NCBI GenBank assembly: GCA_010092805.1
Contig: JAADYY010000184.1
Coordinates: 1-8,878, forward strand
DNA length: 8,878 nt
Origin: Chloroflexota bacterium
GTDB lineage: Bacteria > Chloroflexota > Anaerolineae > Aggregatilineales > Phototrophicaceae
Reading direction: 5' to 3'
A program made the translations under genes and the position numbers. The notes under the pieces are model-generated. The model did no database searches. It was given only the letters and a program-made list of their open reading frames with translations, and was not told the DNA's origin. Position 1 is the stretch's first letter. Every line of letters begins with the position of its first letter. Positions 1 through 6,032 of the stretch are shown here, one piece after another.

Positions 1-3
1 CTG

Positions 4-50
4 CCCCTGCTCCCGAAGCCACCGGCGACCGCTGACGCTGGGAGCAGGGG
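4..50. repeat. GC-rich hairpin repeat, copy a
   Basis: CCCCTGCTCCC at 4-14 is perfectly complementary to GGGAGCAGGGG at 40-50. The stem is 11 bp with a 25-nt loop, and the unit may begin before the window. The left arm and loop text (GCTCCCGAAGCCACC, 9-23) closely resembles the last bases of the window (GCTCCGCAAGCCACC), so both belong to one repeat family. Such extragenic palindromes are common in Chloroflexota genomes, as recalled rather than searched. The role is unknown; transcript ends and mRNA stability are typical for REP-like elements. Confidence 0.7.
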
Positions 51-69
51 AGAAAACTGCTTTTGAAGT

Positions 70-105
70 CCCTCGCCTAGCCGCAAAGCGGCGGTTGGGC
101 GAGGG
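70..105. repeat. GC-rich hairpin repeat, copy b
   Basis: CCCTCGCC at 70-77 pairs with GGCGAGGG at 98-105. Inside it, GCCGC (80-84) pairs with GCGGC (88-92) around an AAA loop, with a small asymmetric internal loop between the two stems. It is followed by GGGTGGCACG (105-114), the same tail that follows copy c, which supports one repeat family rather than chance palindromes. Confidence 0.7.
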
Positions 106-162
106 GGTGGCACGGCGTCTGGCAAAGTTGCTAAATAAACATGCGTGTGCAAAGCGCATTAC

Positions 163-193
163 CCCCGCTCCCCGCGAAGCTGTGGGAGCGGGG
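163..193. repeat. GC-rich hairpin repeat, copy c
   Basis: CCCCGCTCCC at 163-172 is perfectly complementary to GGGAGCGGGG at 184-193, with an 11-nt loop (CGCGAAGCTGT). The tail GGTGGCACG follows directly, as after copy b, and then a GGGGTGAGGG stretch. This looks like the most intact unit in the window. No coding content is visible. Confidence 0.7.
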
Positions 194-288
194 TGGCACG
201 CAGCGCCGGGGTGAGGGCGCTACCGGGCCACCAACGACCCAAACCGCAGCACAAATTTGATGCGATTGCCCTGCGGCAGCCAGCAAGC

Positions 289-318
289 TTGCCCAAAAAT
301 GATAAAGTCGTGTATGCT
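289..318 (+). promoter_or_regulatory. Candidate sigma70-type promoter for the GlcG-like gene
   Basis: TTGCCC (289-294) and TATGCT (313-318) each match the sigma70 consensus at 4 of 6 positions and are 18 bp apart. Transcription would start near 325. That would leave the ATG at 324 off the transcript and favours the ATG at 354. The palindrome GCAAGCTTGC (283-292) overlaps the -35 and could be a repressor site. This is inferred from motif matches only. Confidence 0.4.
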
Positions 319-353
319 GCAAAATGTTCACCGATCATATTGGGGAAAACGAC

Positions 354-1115
354 ATGCGCCTGAGAATTGTTTTTGCTGTACTGCTGATCTTGTCCATGAG
401 TACCGCCGCCGCCGTCACCGCCCAGGATCTGCCGACCTGCGCCGATCTGCCGGATCACGCCGCGCTGACTGCCGCGCTGATCGAGGCGCGCCAAGCCGAC
501 AACGGCGGTTTCGACCTGGATATGTGGGCGACCATCGTGAGCCGCGACGGTGAAGTGTGCGCCGTCGCCTTCACGGGCGAAAATTGGGGCGACCAGTGGC
601 CGGGCAGCCGCGTGATTTCTGCGCAGAAGGCCAACACCGCCAACGCCTTCAGCCTACCGGGGCTGGCGCTGTCGACGGCCAATCTCTTCACCGCGACTCA
701 GCCGGGCGGCAGCCTGTACGGCTTGCAGCACAGCAATCCGGTGGATACAGCGGTGGCTTACGGCGGTGACGCTGCGCTGTTTGGCAGCCAACAAGATCCG
801 ATGGTCGGCCACCGCATCGGCGGGGTCAATGTGTTTGGCGGCGGGCTGCCCCTGTATGCCAGCGATGGCACGCTGCTGGGCGCGCTGGGCGTCAGCGGCG
901 ACTCGTCCTGCGCCGATCACAATATCGCCTGGCGAACCCGCGATGCTCTGGGCCTGGACTACGTGCCCGCTGGGGTCAGCGCGACCGGGGATGACAACAT
1001 CATCTATGACATCGAAGCGGGCGTGAGCGCGGGCGGATTCGGGCATCCGGTGTGTGCCGAAGGCGTCGATGCCATCGGTGACGCGCTGCCAGAAATCCAC
1101 CCGCTGGGCGAGTAA
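354..1115 (+). CDS. Exported GlcG/HbpS-like heme-binding-domain protein
   Basis: This 253-residue protein has a signal peptide (MRLR, hydrophobic stretch at about 5-20, likely cleavage near A23 in VTAQ). The rest resembles the GlcG/HbpS family (DUF336). The most recognisable part is residues 162-191, with GGGLPLYA, then LLGALGVSG, then CADHNIA, which matches the family's conserved glycine-rich strand-turn and following Asp-rich helix. HbpS members bind heme or act as extracellular sensor partners, but the substrate here is unknown. The mature protein has four Cys (29, 69, 186, 234), so disulfides are possible outside the membrane. I prefer the start at 354 over 324 because GGGGA lies 7 nt before it, the signal peptide begins there, and the candidate promoter would exclude 324. 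It converges with the next gene across 14 bp with no clear terminator between them. Confidence 0.8.
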   Translation: MRLRIVFAVLLILSMSTAAAVTAQDLPTCADLPDHAALTAALIEARQADNGGFDLDMWATIVSRDGEVCAVAFTGENWGDQWPGSRVISAQKANTANAFSLPGLALSTANLFTATQPGGSLYGLQHSNPVDTAVAYGGDAALFGSQQDPMVGHRIGGVNVFGGGLPLYASDGTLLGALGVSGDSSCADHNIAWRTRDALGLDYVPAGVSATGDDNIIYDIEAGVSAGGFGHPVCAEGVDAIGDALPEIHPLGE

Positions 1116-1129
1116 CCGGGTTTTTCGGC

Positions 1130-1987
1130 TCAGAAGGCGGCGGGCAGATCAGTTTCGATGGCGTGGAACGCGGCGCGGAAGTAGGTCACTTCGCCGCCGC
1201 GCCCCGCCCAGCTCGCCGTGATCTGTGTGGGGGCATAGTAGCCGTCGAAGAGGCGGTGCTCGGCGCAGGTGAGCGTCCAGCGCTCCGCCACATAACCGCC
1301 GCGCACCGCGCGCGGGCGCTGGGCGACCACCACCCGCGTGATGTCGCCGAGCGCGTTGAACGTGAAATCCGCCTGCACCATTTGATCGCCGCTGTGGAAC
1401 ACCGCGCGCGCCGAGTCCGCGTCGATGGCCGCCCAGCGCAGCGCCGCGCCGGGCAGCAGCGCCGTCGGCAGCGTGATCAGTTCGGCCAGGTAGCGGCTGA
1501 GCGTGGCGGCGGCGATCTCCGGGCCGTCAGCATCGGTGATCCGCAGTGTCGTCAGCGCCTTGATCACGCGGCTCCCCTGAGCGTCGGCCCAGCGCTCGCG
1601 CACATCGACCCACAGGAAGGCCAACGCCCCGATCTTTGGGCGCAGCCGCGCCACCCATAGATAAGCTGGGCGATCTGCGCGTAGGTAGCCCTGCGCCGTG
1701 AAATCGACCCACAGCCGGCTGTGCCACAGCCGAATCGATCCGCGCTGGCGGTAGCGGACACAGCGGAACAGCGCCTGGCCGTCTTTGCGGTTGCGGCGCA
1801 AACAGCGCGCGACCGGTTCTGGCAGCCCCGCCAGATCGTCGTGGCGGAACGGCGGCAGATCACGCGGGGTGTCGGCGAGCAGGGCGGGCACTTCCCGGCG
1901 CAACCGCCGCCGCCCCCGCCGATCATTGAGCACCACGACAATCAGCAGGGCCAGCGCAACCAGCGCAGGGATTCCGAAAATCAACAT
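1130..1987 (-). CDS. Membrane-anchored DUF6920/DUF6544-like protein
   Basis: The 285-residue product starts with one hydrophobic segment (about 3-20) followed by an Arg-rich stretch (NDRRGRRRLRR), so the bulk probably faces the cytoplasm. The soluble part recalls the uncharacterised DUF6920/DUF6544 family. LPEPVARCL (55-63) is followed by a Trp/Phe-rich beta region with FTAQGYL and PAYLWVARL (about 96-115), then LSRYLAEL (163-170) with LLPGAALRWAAI, then FNALGDI (210-216). The family assignment is from memory of its motif order and no function is known. An in-frame TTG at 2020 would extend it by 11 residues. The ATG at 1987 is preferred because the candidate promoter at 2032-2060 would start transcription near 2025, leaving almost no leader for the TTG. 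It lies 152 bp downstream of the CoA-transferase and appears separately transcribed. Confidence 0.65.
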   Translation of the reverse strand: MLIFGIPALVALALLIVVVLNDRRGRRRLRREVPALLADTPRDLPPFRHDDLAGLPEPVARCLRRNRKDGQALFRCVRYRQRGSIRLWHSRLWVDFTAQGYLRADRPAYLWVARLRPKIGALAFLWVDVRERWADAQGSRVIKALTTLRITDADGPEIAAATLSRYLAELITLPTALLPGAALRWAAIDADSARAVFHSGDQMVQADFTFNALGDITRVVVAQRPRAVRGGYVAERWTLTCAEHRLFDGYYAPTQITASWAGRGGEVTYFRAAFHAIETDLPAAF

Positions 1988-2031
1988 GATTGGCTCACGA
2001 TCTCGCAGCAATGCGTACAAACCGGAAAACG

Positions 2032-2060
2032 ATCATACCGCGCGCGTCAGCGCGTGACGA
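2032..2060 (-). promoter_or_regulatory. Candidate promoter with overlapping dyad
   Basis: Read on the minus strand, TCGTCA (2060-2055) is 17 bp from TATGAT (2037-2032), a 5 of 6 match to the -10 consensus. The start point would be near 2025, giving a leader of about 37 nt before the ATG at 1987. A perfect inverted repeat CGTCA-N5-TGACG (2045-2059) overlaps the -35 and spacer and could be an operator. Confidence 0.45.
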
Positions 2061-2101
2061 CCCGCGCAGGACTGCCGCTACCCTATACGCAGGATGGGGG
2101 C

Positions 2102-2135
2102 AAAAGCGCTCAACGGCTGGCCCATTCGGAAGCGC
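2102..2135 (-). terminator. Weak candidate intrinsic terminator after the CoA-transferase
   Basis: On the minus strand, GCGCT (2135-2131) pairs with AGCGC (2110-2106) across a 20-nt loop that can form further GC pairs. TTTT (2105-2102) follows directly. It begins 4 nt past the CoA-transferase stop. The stem is short and the U tract only four, so this is tentative. Confidence 0.35.
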
Positions 2136-2139
2136 AGGA

Positions 2140-3315
2140 TCAGAGGACGCCGTCGGCGCGCAGTTGGGCGATGGCGGCGGCGTCGAGGTCGAGGCGCTCG
2201 CGGAGGATCGTGGCGGTGTCCGCGCCGAGAGTCGGCGGCGGTGTGCGAATTTCGGGCGGCGTGGCCGAAAAACCGACCGGCGGCCCGATCATGCGCAGCA
2301 CCGTCTCGGCGATCTCGACCTCGTGGATCAGGCCGCGTGCCGCCACCTGCGGGTCGGCGAGCATGGCGGGGATCGTGTTGAGCGGCCCGGCGGGCACCCC
2401 GCGCGCCAGCAGATCCGCCACCCAGTCAGCCGCCGTGCGCCGCGCGAAGATCGCCGCCAACGTCGGGATCAGGCTGTCGCGGTGGGTCACGCGGGCGGGG
2501 TTGGTGGCGTAGCGCGGATCAGCGGCCAGATCGGGGCGTGCGATCAAATCACAGAGGGCGGCGAACTGCCGATCATTGCCGACGGCCAGCGCGAACAGCC
2601 CATCCGCCGCTGCAAATGGCTGGTACGGCACAATGCTGGGGTGGGCACTGCCGTAGCGCTGCGGCGGCGCGCCAGAGATGAGCGCCCCGCTGACGACATT
2701 CACCAGCGCGGCAATCGCCGTATCGAACAGCGCGACATCGATGTGCTGCCCCTGCCCGGTCGCCTCCGCGTGACGCAGCGCCGCCAGCGCCGAAGTCGCC
2801 GCGAACAACCCGGCGATCACGTCGGCAATCGCCACGCCCACCTTCGCCGGCGGCCCGGTTTCCGGCCCGGTGATCGACATCAGCCCGCTCATCGCCTGGA
2901 TCACGAAATCGTAGCCGGGGCGGGTGTGATACGGCCCGGTTTGCCCGTAACCACTGATGCTTGTGTACACCAGCGCCGGGTGCAGCGCCGCCAGATCATT
3001 GTAGCCGAGGCCGAACGACTCCATGCCGCCCGGCTTGAGATTTTCGACGACGATGTGGCTCTCCGCCGCCAACCGCCGCGCCAGATCACGCCCGGCAGCG
3101 GTTTTCAGGTTGAGCGTCAGGCTGCGCTTGTTGCGGTTGACGCTCAGGTAGTAGGTGCTCAACCGTGAGCCGTCCGGCAGAGCGGCCCAGGGCGGCCCCC
3201 AGCGGCGGGTTTCGTCGCCGCCCGCCGGGTCTTCGACCTTGATCACATCTGCGCCCAGGTCAGCGAGCAGCATCGTGCAGAACGGCCCGGCCAACACCCG
3301 CGAAAAATCCAGCAC
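2140..3315 (-). CDS. CaiB/BaiF family III CoA-transferase
   Basis: Family III CoA-transferases move CoA between carboxylic acids through an aspartyl-CoA thioester; some relatives are acyl-CoA racemases. Visible hallmarks are RVLAGPFCTMLLADLGADVI (6-25), VNRNKRSLTLNL (59-70), SGYGQTGPY (121-129), YDFVIQAMSGL (135-145), and VGVAIADVIAGL (159-170), whose D165 is the likely catalytic Asp by position in the family. The N-terminus looks short: translating upstream of the GTG at 3313-3315 gives LQPLHGIR before VLDFSRV, matching the family's normal start. No ATG, GTG or TTG lies upstream in frame before the stop at 3430-3432. The real start may therefore be a CTG (3337-3339 or 3361-3363), the latter overlapping the kinase stop as CTGA. 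The acid substrate cannot be told from sequence. It is probably co-transcribed with the kinase gene. Confidence 0.9.
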   Translation of the reverse strand: MLDFSRVLAGPFCTMLLADLGADVIKVEDPAGGDETRRWGPPWAALPDGSRLSTYYLSVNRNKRSLTLNLKTAAGRDLARRLAAESHIVVENLKPGGMESFGLGYNDLAALHPALVYTSISGYGQTGPYHTRPGYDFVIQAMSGLMSITGPETGPPAKVGVAIADVIAGLFAATSALAALRHAEATGQGQHIDVALFDTAIAALVNVVSGALISGAPPQRYGSAHPSIVPYQPFAAADGLFALAVGNDRQFAALCDLIARPDLAADPRYATNPARVTHRDSLIPTLAAIFARRTAADWVADLLARGVPAGPLNTIPAMLADPQVAARGLIHEVEIAETVLRMIGPPVGFSATPPEIRTPPPTLGADTATILRERLDLDAAAIAQLRADGVL

Positions 3316-3359
3316 ACGGATGCCGTGCAGCGGTTGCAGTTCGGACGCTGGGGGCGCGC

Positions 3360-4520
3360 TCAGAGCCGCACCGCCGTGAGTCCCAGCGGGTGGCTGACAT
3401 AAAAAGTCGTGCCGTCCGCGCGGGTGCTTTCAAACCAAGCCGCGCCCTGGAGATATTTTTCGCTCAGCAGCTTGATGCTGTAGGTGCCCAGGCCGCGCTT
3501 GTTGCCCTTGGTCGAGGTGCTGCGCCGGAAGATGCGCGCTTGAATCTCTGGCAGGATAAACCCTGGGTTGTGTACCGCAAACACGATCTGGTCGTCGTCG
3601 TGATCGACCATCAGCGTCACCGTGTCGCCGCGTGTGCAGGCTTCCAGCGCGTTTTTGAGCATGTTGCCGATCACCCGCTCCAGCAGCGCCTGATCGGTGT
3701 AGATTTCCGGCGTCCCCGGCGCGACATCGACATGCACACGGATGCCCCACTCGCGGGCGTAGGTGCTGTATTCGGTTTGGCAGTGATGCAGCAGATCGGC
3801 GGGGTTGATGCGGGTGGGCAGCAGCTTGAGCTGCCCTTTTTCCGCCGACGACAGAATCTGATGCGTATCGATCTCGCGCAGCAGCCGCTCCGAAATGCGC
3901 ACGAGATCAGCGCGGAATTGGTGCCTTTCGTCTTCTTCCAGCATATCCAGCAGGTCGGTGTACGAGACGATCAGCGCGGCGGTGTTGCGGATGTCGTGCA
4001 GGAAAACGCGCTCCAGCAGGTCGCGCTGCCGTTCGCGGCTCAGGTCGGCCACCGAAAACAGCGTGTACTGGTCGCCGTGCAGGTACAGCGTTTGCGCCCA
4101 CACGCGCAATTCGAGCACGTGGCCGGAGCGCTGCGTCACGAAGCAGTCCCGCGACACGGGGAGCGTTTGCTGGCGGCTGGCGGCGATGCCCCGGAGCACG
4201 TTGCAGCCCTGGCAGGGGTGGCCGTCGTCGGCATCGTGGTGATCATGCGCACTGGCGCTGTGCTGGCAGTCCAAAATGGCGCAAACATGCAGCCCGTAAA
4301 CCTGGGCAGGGTCATCAATATCCAGCAGGTCGAGCAGGAGTTGGTTGGTATACACGATCTGGCGCTGCGGGTTGAGCACACACAGCAGCGTCGGAATCGC
4401 GTTGAGCAGTTGATCGGTTAAGCTGGCATGTTGGAAGGTGTGTAGTTGGCGAACGAGATCGGTGGTCAGTGGCAGCGCAGCCGCGGTGGTATCAGCATCA
4501 GGGAATTTGAGTGTAGCCAT
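3360..4520 (-). CDS. PAS-domain sensor histidine kinase with Cys/His-rich insert
   Basis: This 386-residue kinase has no transmembrane segment, so it is cytoplasmic. A PAS-like domain spans about 35-160 (LLNAIPTLLCVLNPQRQIVY at its start). It holds a cluster at 80-106: C80, C85, H87, H92, H94, H95, H101, C103 and C106, suggestive of a metal, Fe-S or redox site. The H-box is FLHDIRN with H175 as phospho-acceptor. The ATPase part shows the N-box around N290 (MLKNALEA), a divergent G1 (HNPG, Asn318 where Asp is usual), the RRSTSTKG segment (332-339) and GLGTYS (343-348). I recall the same Asn-type G1 and STKG-GLGTYS pattern in other PAS kinases, so this is probably a functional subfamily. AAGGA lies 11 nt before the ATG. 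No response regulator is adjacent. Its 3' end abuts or overlaps the CoA-transferase gene. Confidence 0.88.
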   Translation of the reverse strand: MATLKFPDADTTAAALPLTTDLVRQLHTFQHASLTDQLLNAIPTLLCVLNPQRQIVYTNQLLLDLLDIDDPAQVYGLHVCAILDCQHSASAHDHHDADDGHPCQGCNVLRGIAASRQQTLPVSRDCFVTQRSGHVLELRVWAQTLYLHGDQYTLFSVADLSRERQRDLLERVFLHDIRNTAALIVSYTDLLDMLEEDERHQFRADLVRISERLLREIDTHQILSSAEKGQLKLLPTRINPADLLHHCQTEYSTYAREWGIRVHVDVAPGTPEIYTDQALLERVIGNMLKNALEACTRGDTVTLMVDHDDDQIVFAVHNPGFILPEIQARIFRRSTSTKGNKRGLGTYSIKLLSEKYLQGAAWFESTRADGTTFYVSHPLGLTAVRL

Positions 4521-4590
4521 CTAGCGGACATTCCTTGCAGAACGATTGGATCTATCCGTTAATGTATGCAAATTGTGATAATTGTAGTTA

Positions 4591-4620
4591 ATCATACACT
4601 TATTCCAGGTTTATGTTCAA
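4591..4620 (-). promoter_or_regulatory. Candidate sigma70-type promoter for the histidine kinase
   Basis: On the minus strand, TTGAAC (4620-4615) is 18 bp from TATGAT (4596-4591), a 5 of 6 match to the -10 consensus. The leader to the ATG at 4520 would be about 65 nt. TGTATG (4563-4568) and CATACA (4593-4598) form an inverted repeat spanning the -10 and early leader and could be a regulator site. Confidence 0.5.
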
Positions 4621-4689
4621 TCGATTTTTGTTGAAATCCCGTAATGTTTTGTGAAAATCGTATAGATGCCGCGCCGCCGCCAGTCGTGC

Positions 4690-4713
4690 GATCCTCCGAA
4701 TATTAGGGGGATC
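4690..4713. repeat. Short hairpin in the divergent intergenic region
   Basis: GATCCTCC (4690-4697) pairs with GGGGGATC (4706-4713), eight pairs including one G-T, around the loop GAATATTA. No U tract follows on either strand, so it is not an obvious terminator. It lies in the putative leader of the binding-protein gene. Confidence 0.45.
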
Positions 4714-4860
4714 ATCTGCGCGCGATTTTTGGTACAAATAAGATAGGTGCGGGCCACCCCGCCGCCGCTGGCGCTGGGGCACACGGCCAGCCACCCCACC
4801 GACCGTGATCAACCACGCCAACGGGCGTGAAAACAGTCAATACAAGGAGTACAACATCCC

Positions 4861-5733
4861 ATGACCATCCGCCGAGTTTTACTGATCCTACTCTTCGTCA
4901 CCGCACTGGGGATCGTGCCTGCAGCCGCCCAAAACACCGCCGCCCCGGTGACCGTCGCCGTTGGCTGGGCACCGCAGGCCCAGTTCGCCGGCTACTACGC
5001 CGCCGACGCGCTGGGCTACTACACCGCCGAGGGCCTCGCCGTGACCTTCCTCGACCCGCGCCCCACCCTCGATCCGCAGGCAGCCGTGATCGACGGGCAG
5101 GCCGACTTCGGCATCGACTGGCTCGGTAACGTGTTAGCGACCCGCGCCAACGGCGGCGACGTGACCGCCATCGCGCAGGTGTTCAGCGATGAGCGCGGCG
5201 GCGCGCTGGCGCAGGTGACCGAATTTGTGGGGCCGAACGGTGAGTTCCCCGTTTACACGGCAGACGACCTGATCGTCGTGGACGGCACAGTGCAGCTCCA
5301 ATCGACGCTGTTTGTACGCGGCGCTTGGCTGGCCGAACCCGCCAGCGAGGAGATCGTGATTCGCTTTTTGCGCGGCACCTTCCGCGGCTGGGATCACTGC
5401 CGGGACAACCTCGATGAGTGCGCGCTGATCATGGCGCGGGCCGACGCGCAGTTCGGCGAAGCAACGCAGCGCTGGCTTGTGAACGAAGTCAACCAGTTGA
5501 TTTGGCCGGCGGCGAGCGGCGTCGGCGTTCTGGAGCGCAGCGCGTTCAACGCCACCGCCGATCTCGCGCTGGGTGCGGGCATCATCGGCGCGCCGCCGGA
5601 CGGCGAAGGCCGCGCCTACCGCAGCGACCTGGCCCAGATCGCGCTCGACAGCCTGCTGTTCGATTATGATCTGGATGTAACGGGGCGCGGCTATAGCGCG
5701 TCGACGGTTGCACCGCCGCCCGCCAACAGCTAA
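4861..5733 (+). CDS. NMT1/THI5-like ABC substrate-binding protein, internally shortened
   Basis: The 290-residue product has a signal peptide (MTIRR, hydrophobic to about 20, likely cleavage after PAAA near 23) and no lipobox Cys, so it appears secreted. It matches NMT1/THI5-like binding proteins: VGWAPQAQFAGYYAAD (34-49), GYYTAEGL (52-59), GQADFGIDWLGNVL (79-92), then RFLRGTFRGWDHCRDN (168-183) and PPDGEGRAYRSDLAQIAL (245-262). Usual ligands are thiamine pyrimidine precursors, riboflavin or sulfonates; this one is unknown. About residue 107 (AQVFSD) the sequence jumps to ALAQVTEFVGPNGE. The usual central lobe, with its GKKVGVW-type strand and VDA...YNE segment, is absent. I infer an in-frame deletion of roughly 70 residues, from memory of the family, so ligand binding may be lost. 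No permease or ATPase gene is nearby. A strong hairpin follows the stop. Confidence 0.85.
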   Translation: MTIRRVLLILLFVTALGIVPAAAQNTAAPVTVAVGWAPQAQFAGYYAADALGYYTAEGLAVTFLDPRPTLDPQAAVIDGQADFGIDWLGNVLATRANGGDVTAIAQVFSDERGGALAQVTEFVGPNGEFPVYTADDLIVVDGTVQLQSTLFVRGAWLAEPASEEIVIRFLRGTFRGWDHCRDNLDECALIMARADAQFGEATQRWLVNEVNQLIWPAASGVGVLERSAFNATADLALGAGIIGAPPDGEGRAYRSDLAQIALDSLLFDYDLDVTGRGYSASTVAPPPANS

Positions 5734-5741
5734 GGCCGCTG

Positions 5742-5769
5742 GCTGAACCCACCCGACGGTGGGTTCAGC
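5742..5769 (+). terminator. Strong hairpin after the binding-protein gene
   Basis: Bases 5742-5753 (GCTGAACCCACC) pair perfectly with 5758-5769 (GGTGGGTTCAGC) around a CGAC tetraloop, starting 8 nt after the stop. The 12-bp GC-rich stem and placement indicate a transcript end. No U tract follows (GTGGGC instead), so it may terminate through another mechanism or protect a 3' end. Confidence 0.65.
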
Positions 5770-5937
5770 GTGGGCATGGCTTCCCGCCGGGGCGGACGGC
5801 TTGGGCGGCTTCGCTTGACAGCGGCCCCATCTGACAGCAGATCGGTTACAACATTGAGATTTGTGCCAGATTGCCAAGCACGCCGCACAAAATTGATGAA
5901 ACTCCCACATGCTTTGGGTGTTTTATTTACGCTAGAC

Positions 5938-5957
5938 TTATGACGTGTGTGTCATAA
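5938..5957. promoter_or_regulatory. Perfect dyad, candidate operator upstream of the LacI gene
   Basis: TTATGAC-N6-GTCATAA is a perfect 7-bp inverted repeat (5938-5944 and 5951-5957) about 80 bp upstream of the candidate lacI-type promoter. The size and symmetry suit a dimeric regulator. LacI-family sites usually have a tight central CG, which this lacks, so the ligand may be another protein, for example a CRP- or GntR-type regulator. Confidence 0.45.
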
Positions 5958-6032
5958 ATTGATGTAGGGCCGTAGTCAGGTCGTTACAAAAATAATCGCC
6001 CTAATAACCTATCGCTGAGTCGCAAAGAATTA

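Larger units (their letters stand above)
1..353. other. Intergenic region with repeat hairpins and promoter
   Basis: There is no credible gene here; the short open frames are low-complexity readings of GC-rich hairpins with no domain. The left part (1-193) is three repeat hairpins, listed separately. About 195-222 is a GC-rich tail following the third hairpin (GGTGGCACG, then GGGGTGAGGG). From 240 the base composition becomes more mixed. A perfect 10-bp palindrome GCAAGCTTGC lies at 283-292 and overlaps the -35 element of the candidate promoter for the gene at 354. Confidence 0.7.
4521..4860. other. Divergent intergenic region, kinase / binding protein
   Basis: No gene is visible; the minus-strand readings at about 4600-4820 have no domain. 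Positions 4521-4640 are AT-rich and hold the kinase promoter. An 8-bp hairpin lies at 4690-4713 (GATCCTCC / GGGGGATC, one G-T pair, AT-rich loop). Positions 4747-4800 are GC-rich and may be a degenerate relative of the edge repeats. I found no TPP-riboswitch motifs, although NMT1-like genes sometimes have one. A clear promoter for the binding-protein gene was not identified. AAGGAG at 4844-4849 is its ribosome binding site, 11 nt from the ATG. Confidence 0.6.

Noticed and set aside
1..222. CRISPR array
   Set aside because: The repeats are hairpins of differing sequence and irregular spacing with no unique spacers between identical direct repeats.
1990..3168. Long plus-strand open frame of 392 codons opposite the CoA-transferase
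   Set aside because: The product is Arg/Gln/Asp-rich low-complexity text with no motif. The minus strand encodes an unmistakable CoA-transferase. It is a GC-rich antisense shadow.
3390..4421. Plus-strand open frame of 343 codons opposite the histidine kinase
   Set aside because: There is no domain or plausible ribosome binding site, and the opposite strand has kinase motifs in order. It is an antisense shadow.
4600..4821. Possible small minus-strand gene in the kinase / binding-protein intergenic region
   Set aside because: The 60-73 codon readings have no good ribosome binding site and no domain, and they cross a hairpin.
4740..4860. TPP riboswitch upstream of the NMT1-like gene
   Set aside because: The conserved CTGAGA and ACCTGA-type elements are absent.
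5134..5910. Minus-strand open frame of 258 codons over the binding-protein gene
   Set aside because: Composition is that of a shadow, and it runs through the hairpin at 5742-5769 into intergenic sequence.
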